In this document: positions 1 through 5,481 of the stretch, one piece after another | Layout: the number at the start of each line of letters is the position of its first letter | How positions within the stretch are numbered: the first letter of the stretch is position 1 | Source of the DNA: Omnitrophica bacterium RIFCSPLOWO2_01_FULL_45_10b | GTDB taxonomy: Bacteria > Omnitrophota > Omnitrophia > Omnitrophales > Danuiimicrobiaceae | Reading direction: 5' to 3' | DNA: 6,752 bases | Assembly: GCA_001804205.1 (NCBI GenBank) | Contig: MHFM01000041.1 | Span: 5,885 to 12,636 of the forward strand | Position numbers and translations under genes: made by a program | The notes under the pieces: model-generated | Databases searched by the model: none | The model's input: only the letters and a program-made list of their open reading frames with translations | Told to the model about the DNA's origin: nothing

Positions 1-81
1 CCGAAAAATGACATATTCCTGCTTCCCTACTTTAAGGGTAGAACGGGCCTTGAAGCTATCGATTGATTGAATGTGACTCAT
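1..81 (-). CDS. acnA: Aconitate hydratase, N-terminal fragment (probable)
   Basis: Only the first 27 codons are in the window; the gene runs off the left edge. The reading frame opens with ATG at 79-81 and gives MSHIQSIDSFKARS followed by TLKVGKQEYVIFR. The stretch 'DSFKARSTLKVGKQEYVIFR' resembles the N-terminus of AcnA-type aconitases, where an 'SF.ARSTL.VG...Y.I(F/Y)' pattern is usual just before the first conserved domain. The enzyme would interconvert citrate and isocitrate in the TCA cycle, using a 4Fe-4S cluster whose ligands lie outside the window. No Shine-Dalgarno sequence precedes the ATG, but a good extended -10 promoter lies only 13 bases upstream. The call rests on a short match, so a different protein cannot be excluded. 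A TCA-cycle gene fits beside a respiratory cluster. Confidence 0.72.
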   Translation of the reverse strand, partial: MSHIQSIDSFKARSTLKVGKQEYVIFR

Positions 82-94
82 CGTTGGTAGTGGG

Positions 95-122
95 ATTATA
101 TCAAAATGTTAGCGAGGTCGAA
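95..122 (-). promoter_or_regulatory. Extended -10 promoter for the acnA-like gene
   Basis: On the minus strand the sequence reads TGATATAAT, with a perfect TATAAT hexamer at 95-100 and the TG of an extended -10 element at 102-103. A loose -35 candidate, TTCGAC (117-122), stands 16 bases upstream. The hexamer ends 13 bases before the ATG at 81, so a start point about 7 bases downstream would leave a leader of only about 6 bases. This fits the absence of a ribosome binding site. It suggests acnA is transcribed separately from the oxidase operon. The element is visible in the sequence; its use is inferred. Confidence 0.55.
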
Positions 123-143
123 AGACTACTATTAATAGAAGGC

Positions 144-335
144 CTATCTAGCGAATAAGGTTAAAAGCCAACCGATAAAGAAGAGAGCTAGAGAACCTGT
201 AAAAATCACAATGGCTCCTCGTTCGTTGTGACCAAAATGCCCGACCCAAATAGCGGAAGGCATTGAAAGAAGCGCTAACAGTTGAAGAAAGCGGCCAAAG
301 TAATAAGCCCCGTTAGACCATTTCATAGCCACCAT
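144..335 (-). CDS. Small two-helix membrane protein, last gene of the oxidase cluster
   Basis: The product is 63 aa from ATG 335, or 60 aa from ATG 326. I favour 326: GGTGGC (328-333) just upstream is the only ribosome-binding-like sequence, and upstream of 335 the strand reads TTCCTCC, the complement of a Shine-Dalgarno sequence. The protein has a short polar start (KWSNGAYYFGRFLQ), a hydrophobic segment at about residues 14-32, a polar loop GHFGHNERG, and a second helix at about 41-62 (IVIFTGSLALFFIGWLLTLF). No known catalytic motif is visible. Small 'YY.GR.LQL' proteins near SCO/DUF420 genes are something I recall from other bacterial cox clusters, so an oxidase-associated role is plausible but unproven. 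Codons for residues W6 to Y11 lie in one arm of an inverted repeat. The gene starts 62 bases after the upstream CPxC gene. Confidence 0.6.
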   Translation of the reverse strand: MVAMKWSNGAYYFGRFLQLLALLSMPSAIWVGHFGHNERGAIVIFTGSLALFFIGWLLTLFAR

Positions 336-406
336 TTAAAAAAGGAGGAAGACGTAAAGAAAAAGTTATCAGATTAAGCATTTCTTTCCAATAAGGTCTA
401 ACGGGG
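308..406. repeat. Inverted-repeat element 1 (TCTAACGGGG arms)
   Basis: CCCCGTTAGACC at 308-319 is matched exactly by its reverse complement GGTCTAACGGGG at 395-406, with 75 bases between the arms. The same ten-base arm core occurs in a second inverted pair at 3585-3705. The left arm is inside the 5' end of the small membrane protein gene (minus strand). The right arm contains the stop codon of the CPxC gene (TAG, 398-400). The left arm plus five outer bases (303-317) is identical over 15 bases to 3696-3710 in inverted orientation. The layout of two short arms around a variable centre recalls REPIN-like or miniature terminal-inverted-repeat elements, but no family is recognised. Confidence 0.7.
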
Positions 407-673
407 TTGTTTATGATGCTTGCGAAAATTGAAATATAGGAAACCGCCAAACGCCGCAATGAGGACAAACGGCGTGGAAAGCATTAAATAAATGCTGAGA
501 TTAAAACCAAGAGAGGTCCAAATTTCACCCATCTTCGCAATGGCTTCTTTGCAGAGAGGGCAAGCGAGCGCTGACGGCAAAGCAGAAAACAGAAGACAGA
601 AAACAGAAGACAGAAAAAAATAAATCTTTTTCTGACTTCTGACTTCTAACTTCTGACCTCTAACTTCTGCCAT
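398..673 (-). CDS. Small CPxC protein with signal peptide and one C-terminal membrane helix
   Basis: The product is 91 aa and unnamed. The ATG (671-673) lies 2 bases past the DUF420 stop, so the two are probably cotranslated. Residues 2-14 are polar (AEVRGQKLEVRSQ), then KK, a hydrophobic core at about 17-31, and an ALA cleavage site before C38. The predicted mature protein starts CPLCKEAIAKMGEIW, with a C38-x-x-C41 pair, and then has one membrane helix at about 59-81 and a basic, histidine-containing tail (FRKHHKQPR). The cysteine pair next to SCO and DUF420 suggests a metal-binding or thiol-redox role in oxidase assembly; this is inference. Nucleotides 583-669, encoding about residues 2-31, are a heptanucleotide repeat tract, so the signal peptide is largely repeat-derived. 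The stop codon lies in an inverted-repeat arm. The -3 residue is not a good lipobox residue, so lipoprotein processing is less likely. Confidence 0.65.
   Translation of the reverse strand: MAEVRGQKLEVRSQKKIYFFLSSVFCLLFSALPSALACPLCKEAIAKMGEIWTSLGFNLSIYLMLSTPFVLIAAFGGFLYFNFRKHHKQPR
583..669. repeat. Head-to-head heptanucleotide repeat tract inside a coding region
   Basis: Positions 632-669 on the plus strand are five heptads: CTGACTT, CTGACTT, CTAACTT, CTGACCT, CTAACTT, plus CTG. Positions 583-617 are built from a 14-base unit CAGAAAACAGAAGA repeated 2.5 times. Read on the minus strand this is alternating TTCTGTC and TTCTGTT heptads. The two halves therefore point in opposite directions around an A/T-rich spacer (about 616-631) and could pair as a long imperfect hairpin with about one mismatch per heptad. 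The structure recalls the short tandemly repeated heptanucleotide sequences known from some cyanobacteria, although the unit differs. It sits at the 5' end of the CPxC gene. Confidence 0.85.
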
Positions 674-675
674 CT

Positions 676-1098
676 TTAACCCATCCTATAAAGCATCCAA
701 TAAATCACAACCCCGGTTACAGAAACATAAAGCCAGACTGGAAATGTAATCTTGGCAATTCTCACATGCTTGTCAAAACGGCTGCGAAGCGCCTGATAAA
801 GAGTAACTCCCGCAAGCAGCGGCACAAGAGCGGCCAGAATCGTATGCGAAATAAGAATGGAAAAATAAACCGGACGTATCCAGCCATGATGCGGAAACGG
901 CGTGGAACCATGATGATAATGATAATAAAGGTAGGAAACCAAAAAAAGGACTGATACCAGCATGGCAAGGCACATGCACAACGCATGGCCTGTCCATGCT
1001 TTTTGTTTGATCAGAATAAAACCCAGCACAATTAAAAATCCGCTGGTGGCATTCAGTCCCGCATTCAACGCGGGAAATACGGAAAAATCGGTTGTCAT
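676..1098 (-). CDS. ctaM: DUF420 membrane protein, CtaM-like oxidase assembly factor
   Basis: This 140-aa protein is almost entirely hydrophobic and has about four membrane helices (roughly residues 11-31, 40-60, 79-102 and 117-137). It matches the DUF420 family: GH at 37-38, the long VSVLFLVSYLYYHYHHGSTP segment, then PFPHHGWIRPVYFSILISH, and a C-terminal KITFPVWLYVSVTGVVIY. The clustered histidines in and beside the helices suggest metal or heme contact. In Firmicutes the DUF420 protein CtaM/YozB is needed to make active heme-A oxidase; that role is carried over by homology. The ATG (1096-1098) overlaps the SCO stop codon in an ATGA, so translation is probably coupled. The stop at 676-678 is 2 bases from the next start. 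The length is normal for the family, and the gene symbol is a homology label. Confidence 0.9.
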   Translation of the reverse strand: MTTDFSVFPALNAGLNATSGFLIVLGFILIKQKAWTGHALCMCLAMLVSVLFLVSYLYYHYHHGSTPFPHHGWIRPVYFSILISHTILAALVPLLAGVTLYQALRSRFDKHVRIAKITFPVWLYVSVTGVVIYWMLYRMG

Positions 1099-1697
1099 CG
1101 TGAAGCAAGCTCTAAAGCGTTATTGATCAACGCTTGTACTTGTGCGGAATCGGTACCGTCGTAATAACCTTGGATGTTGCCTTCTTTACCCACTAAAACA
1201 AACCGGCTGCTGTGCATTACGGACTCCGCTCCCTGCGCTAAATCTTCAGGGGTAGCTTGATCCACCCCCAGAGAAAAGCCATCGATAATTAAATTCCAAA
1301 CTGCGGTTTTTGGGCCGGTTAGAAAAAACCATTTTCCATCTTGAGCTTTGAAACGAGCGGCATATTCGGATAAAACCTGAGGCGTGTCATATTCCGGATC
1401 CACACTAAAGGAAACGAGTTTAATATTAGAAGGGGTAAATTCCTCCTGAAAAGCAGCCATTTGCCAGCTCAGAAGAGGGCATCTTCCTTGACAACGCGTA
1501 AAAATAAAATCTGCGACCCAAACTTTACCTTTCAAATCTGCTAATTTTATTTCTTTGCCGTTCTGATCCGTTAAATTAAAATCGGGAACGGTGTTGTGAT
1601 GAGGGACGGCATCTTGTGCCAAAAGCGGGTCCGCTGCAAAAATTAAAATGAAGGCCAACAAAAACTGAGGCGCAGAAAGCGCGCACCAACTACTCAT
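1095..1697 (-). CDS. SCO1/SenC/PrrC-type copper chaperone
   Basis: This is a 200-aa exported thioredoxin-fold protein that delivers copper to, or reduces the cysteines of, the CuA centre in oxidase subunit II. An N-terminal hydrophobic segment (about 10-22) ends near LLA-Q at residue 27, giving either a cleaved signal or a membrane anchor. The fold begins with PDFNLTDQNGKEIKLADLKGK. The copper/redox motif is FTRCQGRCP (C69, C73), and the third ligand is H162 in VMHSSRFVLVG. The SVDPEYDTPQVL segment at about 98-109 is also typical. All three metal ligands are present, so the protein looks functional. Its ATG (1695-1697) lies 8 bases inside the end of the epimerase gene, and its TGA overlaps the DUF420 ATG. 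Subunit II itself is outside the window. Confidence 0.95.
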   Translation of the reverse strand: MSSWCALSAPQFLLAFILIFAADPLLAQDAVPHHNTVPDFNLTDQNGKEIKLADLKGKVWVADFIFTRCQGRCPLLSWQMAAFQEEFTPSNIKLVSFSVDPEYDTPQVLSEYAARFKAQDGKWFFLTGPKTAVWNLIIDGFSLGVDQATPEDLAQGAESVMHSSRFVLVGKEGNIQGYYDGTDSAQVQALINNALELASR

Positions 1698-2607
1698 CGT
1701 GTGGGTTCAACGTAGACCCCAAAGCGCGCCGGAGCTCAGGATACTGAAAGGAAAAACCAAGCGATTGGGCTTTTTTAGGACTCACTCGCTGGCCGGTTAA
1801 CAACATATCGGCCACTTCGCCCATGAACATCTTCAATGCAAAACCCGGGACTGGAAAAAGACATGGCTTGCTCAACACCTGAGCCAAAACCATTGAAAAA
1901 ACTTTGTTGGTCACCGGTTGCGGTGCTACGGCATTAATAGCGCCTTTTGCCTCAGGATGATCCAAGCAAAATAAAACGAGGCGAACGAGGTCGCTTCTGC
2001 GAATCCAGCTCATCCACTGATTGCCGCTTCCGAGCCAGCCACCGAGAAACATTTTAAACGGCGGAATCATTATTTGAAGCGCTCCCCCGCCGCGGCTTAA
2101 TACAATTCCGATTCTCAGCCGAACAACCCTGACACCAAAATCCTCCACTCGCATCGCATGTGCTTCCCATGTTTTGCACGCCTCCGCCAAAAAATCATTA
2201 CCCGGGCCTGTTTCCTCATCCAGGACTTCATTACCATGCGGCCCGTAATAACCGACTGCGGAAGCATTAATTAAAACCTTGGGCTTATGGGTAGCTTTCT
2301 TAATTGAGTTGGCAATAATTTTGGTTGCATGAACGCGGCTTTCCAAAATTTTCTGCTTTTGATCATTCGTCCACCGCTTTCCGATCACCGGCTCTCCCGC
2401 TAAATTGATAACGGCATCACTTCCGTCAATTTCATTTACAATGCTATCGGAATCTTCGGGATTCCAAACCACCACTGACGCTTTGGAATGACGGGGTGCT
2501 TTGGAGGAAGCTCGGGTGAGAAGAATGAGATCCTCGCCGCGGTTTAAAAGAGCTTCACACAGCGCTCTTCCAATAAAACCACTGGCACCGGTAACTATAA
2601 TTTTCAT
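1690..2607 (-). CDS. TIGR01777-type SDR epimerase (YfcH/SDR39U1-like)
   Basis: This 305-aa protein belongs to the extended/atypical short-chain dehydrogenase superfamily. The N-terminus has the nucleotide-binding TGASGFIGRAL (GxxGxxG at residues 7-13), followed by DAVINLAGEPV at about 64-74 and the NASAVGYYG motif near 114-122, which covers the usual Ser/Tyr catalytic region. The C-terminus carries the DUF1731-like end PKKAQSLGFSFQYPELRRAL. Length is normal for the family. The substrate is unknown; members are often labelled 'nucleoside-diphosphate sugar epimerase' without proof. GGTGGTGAG (2608-2616) directly precedes the ATG, 14 bases after the ctaF stop, and the gene's end overlaps SCO by 8 bases. 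It is therefore in the oxidase operon, but no link to oxidase assembly is established. Confidence 0.93.
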   Translation of the reverse strand: MKIIVTGASGFIGRALCEALLNRGEDLILLTRASSKAPRHSKASVVVWNPEDSDSIVNEIDGSDAVINLAGEPVIGKRWTNDQKQKILESRVHATKIIANSIKKATHKPKVLINASAVGYYGPHGNEVLDEETGPGNDFLAEACKTWEAHAMRVEDFGVRVVRLRIGIVLSRGGGALQIMIPPFKMFLGGWLGSGNQWMSWIRRSDLVRLVLFCLDHPEAKGAINAVAPQPVTNKVFSMVLAQVLSKPCLFPVPGFALKMFMGEVADMLLTGQRVSPKKAQSLGFSFQYPELRRALGSTLNPHDE

Positions 2608-2621
2608 CTCACCACCTGCTT

Positions 2622-2912
2622 TCAGGTAAGGAGCGTTGGCATCCTATCGTTAAGAACCATCACCGTTAAAACAACGGCCAAAAAAAGAGGAAACAGGACG
2701 ATAACATAAATAATAAATTTCTCAAATTTAAGATGCATATAAAACAGCGCAACGAGCGATGCTTTAACGATGGCAAGAAACACCAAAAGTAAAACCACCG
2801 CCACTTTTGCAAACGGCATATTGGCGATGGCAATTTCGAAAATGGTTAAAATGAAAAGGGCCCAAAAAATCGCCGCGTAATTTGGTTTTTTATGTGAGAC
2901 AGTTCCTTCCAT
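2622..2912 (-). CDS. ctaF: Cytochrome c oxidase subunit IV, prokaryotic COX4_pro type
   Basis: This is a 96-aa protein with three membrane helices at about residues 12-31, 35-57 and 65-86. The diagnostic stretch is VKASLVALFYMHLKFEKF, the conserved middle-helix and loop motif of the COX4_pro family (small subunit IV of caa3-type oxidases). The function is structural: it stabilises the subunit I/III core and carries no cofactor. A Shine-Dalgarno sequence AGGGA (2921-2925) lies 8 bases before the ATG. It is the fourth structural gene, 78 bases after ctaE, and that gap is mostly filled by a palindromic element. The symbol follows Bacillus usage and is by homology and position. Confidence 0.88.
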   Translation of the reverse strand: MEGTVSHKKPNYAAIFWALFILTIFEIAIANMPFAKVAVVLLLVFLAIVKASLVALFYMHLKFEKFIIYVIVLFPLFLAVVLTVMVLNDRMPTLLT

Positions 2913-2929
2913 GACAAGATTCCCTTTAC

Positions 2930-2978
2930 TGTAGGGGCGAGGTCTCCTCGCCCAGGGTGCGGGAACCGCACCCCTACA
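2930..2978. repeat. Palindromic three-way-junction element between ctaE and ctaF
   Basis: Outer arms TGTAG (2930-2934) and CTACA (2974-2978) are complementary. Inside are two perfect 8-bp hairpins: GGGCGAGG/CCTCGCCC (2935-2942 with 2946-2953, loop TCT) and GGGTGCGG/CCGCACCC (2955-2962 with 2966-2973, loop GAA). Only A2954 separates the hairpins, so nearly every base is paired. The sequence resembles the TGTAGGGGCG...CCCCTACA class of dispersed palindromic repeats seen between genes in many bacterial genomes; that resemblance is from memory. It ends 4 bases before the ctaF Shine-Dalgarno sequence. In RNA it would be a very stable fold that could pause or attenuate transcription, block RNA decay, or mark an RNA processing point. 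Confidence 0.85.
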
Positions 2979-2990
2979 CCGTTAAATCCG

Positions 2991-3569
2991 CTAAATTAAA
3001 TAAAGAATGGTAAACAAAATAATCCAGACCAAATCGACAAAATGCCAATAAAGTCCCACAATTTCAACGCCAGCGTACTCTTCGGGCGAAAAATAACCCA
3101 AGAAAGAGCGGATTAAAACTACGGTGAGCCAAATAACGCCGGCCAATACGTGTGCTCCATGAAAACCCGTGAGGGTAAAAAAACATGAGCCGAAGATGCT
3201 GCTTGAAATGGTAAAACCATCATGGATTAATTCATGGTATTCATGGAATTGAATGCTCAAGAAAACAGAGCCCAGCAGGACCGTAAGAAAAAGCCCGACT
3301 TGCAGCCCTTCCCTATATCCGCGCTGAACGCTGGCCAAGCCCATGACGAGCGTAGCGCTGGAACAAATCAGAATAAAAGTATTCACCGCTGTGAGCGGAA
3401 TATTTAAAACCGTGGACGGGACCGGCCAGGAATGGATATTGGCGAATCGGAGCACAATATAAGATCCGATCAATCCGGTAAAAAACATGATTTCGGAAGC
3501 CAAAAAAATCCACATTCCGAGTTTTCGAGTATCAATTCCCAAACATCCTATATGTCCATTGTGAGCCAT
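2991..3569 (-). CDS. ctaE: Cytochrome c oxidase subunit III, short five-helix form
   Basis: This 192-aa membrane protein is subunit III of the heme-copper oxidase, which stabilises the proton uptake function of subunit I. It lacks the first two helices of the mitochondrial form, as is usual for caa3-type bacterial subunits, and has five helices at about 18-41, 58-79, 90-108, 126-147 and 171-191. Family motifs are KLGMWIFLASEIMFF (E26, the conserved glutamate), LTGFHGAHVLAGVIW at about 132-146, and GLYWHFVDLVWIILF near the end. A clear Shine-Dalgarno AGGGGGA (3576-3582) lies 6 bases before the ATG. The gene is separated from ctaB by 137 bases that hold inverted-repeat element 2. No defect is visible. 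Confidence 0.96.
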   Translation of the reverse strand: MAHNGHIGCLGIDTRKLGMWIFLASEIMFFTGLIGSYIVLRFANIHSWPVPSTVLNIPLTAVNTFILICSSATLVMGLASVQRGYREGLQVGLFLTVLLGSVFLSIQFHEYHELIHDGFTISSSIFGSCFFTLTGFHGAHVLAGVIWLTVVLIRSFLGYFSPEEYAGVEIVGLYWHFVDLVWIILFTILYLI

Positions 3570-3575
3570 ATAAAT

Positions 3576-3582
3576 TCCCCCT
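3576..3582 (-). promoter_or_regulatory. Ribosome binding site of ctaE
   Basis: The minus strand reads AGGGGGA 6 bases upstream of the ctaE ATG. It is the strongest Shine-Dalgarno-like sequence in the window. It follows an arm of inverted-repeat element 2 by only 2 bases, so folding of that repeat could affect access to it. Confidence 0.6.
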
Positions 3583-3584
3583 TA

Positions 3585-3705
3585 CCCCGTTAGAGGTAGG
3601 AAACGCCTGTGGGGTTTCCGTATTGCCTAATAATATCTATAAATTCTGAATCCAATTTATCCTCGAGAAAATAAATATCATCACCTCAACTTACCTCTAA
3701 CGGGG
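3585..3705. repeat. Inverted-repeat element 2 (TCTAACGGGG arms) between ctaB and ctaE
   Basis: CCCCGTTAGAGGTA (3585-3598) is the exact reverse complement of TACCTCTAACGGGG (3692-3705), 93 bases apart. The ten-base core equals that of element 1, but the inner arm bases differ (GGTA here, CC there) and remain complementary in each. The ctaB stop codon (3707-3709) starts 2 bases beyond the outer arm, and the other arm ends 2 bases before the ctaE Shine-Dalgarno. The element thus fills the whole intergenic space. Its centre also holds a smaller hairpin, GGAAAC (3599-3604) with GTTTCC (3614-3619), followed by A/T-rich sequence. Confidence 0.78.
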
Positions 3706-3706
3706 C

Positions 3707-4606
3707 TTATATTTTGTCAATCATCATCAGGAAAAGCAAAGCGGCAAGATAAATCACCGAAGCGCGTAATACGTATCGGGCTCTTGAATCCAAATGAGGC
3801 GCGGCGAAAATAATGACTGCGGCAAAACAAATTCCGACGGCAAAAGCTCCGAAAAAGTAAACCGTCCCTGTCATTCCAAATAAAGTTGGTAGGAGGCTTA
3901 CCGGCATTAAGGCGCACATATTGACAATCATTTGACGCGCCACAAATTTCCCTTCTCGGTCAATCACTGAAAGCACGGGGAAACCCGCTCGCGTATAATC
4001 GTCGCGATACATCCACGCAATCGCTAAAAAATGAGGCATTTGCCAAAAAAAGATAATGAGAAAAAGAAGGAATGCCTGAATATTTAAAGTTCCTCCTGCC
4101 CCAGCCCATCCAATCACGGGCGGTAAAGCGCCTGGAATCGCACCTGCTATGGTCGAAAGCGATGTCCTGCTTTTAAGAGGCGTATAGACAAATAAATAAC
4201 TGGCCCATGTAAGCAGGGCTAAAAAAGCGCTTGTCATATTAACGAAAATAACAAAACCCAAAAATCCAAAAACCGATAAAAGCGCCCCAAACCAAAACGC
4301 CTGAGCGAAGTGAATCCTTCCGGCTGCAAGCGGACGGTTTTGCGTGCGCAACATTTTGCTATCGGCTTCACGTTCCAAGATCTGATTAAAAACCATGGAA
4401 CCAATTGAAATGAGGGCTGTGGCAATCAATGTGGAGGTGAATAAAAATAGATTCATGTGTTCCCGGCTCGCTAAATAAAAACCCACCATCGTGCTCAAGA
4501 GAACCATTGAAACAAGCCTAGGTTTCGCCAATTCAAAATAATTCGCCCAATATTCTAAAGTGGCGGAGCTAATTTTGATGCGAGAAAGGATAGCAGTGCG
4601 GTTCAT
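3707..4606 (-). CDS. ctaB: Protoheme IX farnesyltransferase (heme O synthase)
   Basis: This is a 299-aa integral membrane prenyltransferase of the UbiA superfamily. It transfers farnesyl from farnesyl diphosphate to the heme B vinyl group, giving heme O. The first Asp-rich region is NQILEREADSKMLRT (N74, E78, D82) followed by RPLAAG, the diphosphate-Mg site of COX10 proteins. YTPLKSRT lies at 141-148, and the second site is WQMPHFLAIAWMYRDDYTRAG (D202/D203). The N-terminal YFELAKPRLVSMVL is typical. About eight to nine helices are expected, and length is normal. Its ATG overlaps the ctaA stop codon by 4 bases (ATGA), so the two heme-modifying enzymes are probably made in a coupled way. The stop abuts inverted-repeat element 2. 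Confidence 0.97.
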   Translation of the reverse strand: MNRTAILSRIKISSATLEYWANYFELAKPRLVSMVLLSTMVGFYLASREHMNLFLFTSTLIATALISIGSMVFNQILEREADSKMLRTQNRPLAAGRIHFAQAFWFGALLSVFGFLGFVIFVNMTSAFLALLTWASYLFVYTPLKSRTSLSTIAGAIPGALPPVIGWAGAGGTLNIQAFLLFLIIFFWQMPHFLAIAWMYRDDYTRAGFPVLSVIDREGKFVARQMIVNMCALMPVSLLPTLFGMTGTVYFFGAFAVGICFAAVIIFAAPHLDSRARYVLRASVIYLAALLFLMMIDKI

Positions 4607-5481
4607 TTAATAGCTGCCTTTCGATAAATCCGAAGCGTTAAGAAAGCAATGGTCGCAAGAAGAAGCGCCCCAAGTGTTTGATGGACGGTCACAAAAAATA
4701 CCCTCGCTGATGAAATTTGTACGGCTTCATGCAGCGCAATCGTATAAATAAAAGCGCCTATCCCAAATGCCATTTGCAACAGCGTCAAAAATCCTAAAAA
4801 CACCGCGGGATAAACGAGCTGTTTGTCCCCTTCATAATGATTCAAAACGCGCGCCATCACAAGCCCGGAATGAATCAAAATAAAAAAGCCGTTCACAATA
4901 TGGGAAACCGCGATGAATTGATTGCCGGTATGCCTAAGTGTAGCTCCCAAAATGAGTTGTGAATAGGTAAAACCCATGGTCATTAACAAAAGAGGCTTCA
5001 TATCAGAGAAACCGCTGCGAACTGACGTTTGTATCGGCATAAACCATTCTCGTGAGGTAAAAAACGCAAGACTCATAACCAAAACGAAAAATGTTTGGGC
5101 CAAACAAGCATGAAAAATTGAAATCGGTGCCGGTAAAAGATAAAGCACGGTCAGACCGCCCAATATCCCCTGGATCACCACGGCACCAAATGCCGTAATG
5201 CCAAGCCACCTCACCCAACGCCTTTGTTCTGAGGCGCCAAGCCACAAAGCGAGGGCCAAAGTCATGAGCCCAACCAAGCTGGCAATCATTCGATGGGTGT
5301 GTTCGTAACGAATGCCGCCGACCATTGGAGGCATTAATTTGCCGTAGGAAAGCGGCCAATCGGGAACCGATAATCCTGACTTGGTGCTTGTCACCAATCC
5401 TCCTGCAATAATTAAAAGAAATGTTGTGACCGTAAGCAGCTGAGCATAACGATGAAGCCAAATGAAAGAATTATTTTTCAT
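4603..5481 (-). CDS. ctaA: Heme A synthase (COX15/CtaA)
   Basis: This 292-aa membrane enzyme oxidises the C8 methyl of heme O to a formyl group, giving heme A. I chose ATG 5479-5481 (MKNNSFIWLHRYAQ), because it starts directly at the family N-terminus and overlaps ctaD by only 11 bases; an in-frame ATG at 5526 would add 15 atypical residues and overlap by 56. Motifs are IIAGGLVTSTKSGLSVPDWP (25-43), YEHTHR with E60 and H63, H124 in FHACLAQ, H194 in AVSHIVNG and H267 in TVHQTLGALL: the catalytic Glu and four heme-binding His of the two four-helix bundles. The cysteine pair in the first external loop of Bacillus CtaA is absent, as in many other family members. It precedes its pathway partner ctaB. 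Confidence 0.95.
   Translation of the reverse strand: MKNNSFIWLHRYAQLLTVTTFLLIIAGGLVTSTKSGLSVPDWPLSYGKLMPPMVGGIRYEHTHRMIASLVGLMTLALALWLGASEQRRWVRWLGITAFGAVVIQGILGGLTVLYLLPAPISIFHACLAQTFFVLVMSLAFFTSREWFMPIQTSVRSGFSDMKPLLLMTMGFTYSQLILGATLRHTGNQFIAVSHIVNGFFILIHSGLVMARVLNHYEGDKQLVYPAVFLGFLTLLQMAFGIGAFIYTIALHEAVQISSARVFFVTVHQTLGALLLATIAFLTLRIYRKAAIK

Noticed and set aside
82..143. Expected terminator between the oxidase cluster and acnA
   Set aside because: I see no stem followed by a T run in this 62-base gap, so no terminator can be supported; readthrough into acnA is possible.
343..350. AGGAGGAA on the plus strand, a perfect Shine-Dalgarno-like sequence
   Set aside because: No ATG, GTG or TTG with a credible reading frame follows at the right distance on the plus strand.
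583..669. CRISPR array
   Set aside because: The repeat unit is 7 bp with no spacers, so it is a simple tandem repeat tract.
3610..3690. Possible internal promoter on the minus strand in the A/T-rich centre of element 2
   Set aside because: TTGGAT and TATTAT-like hexamers exist but spacing and match are poor; A/T-rich sequence gives such matches by chance.
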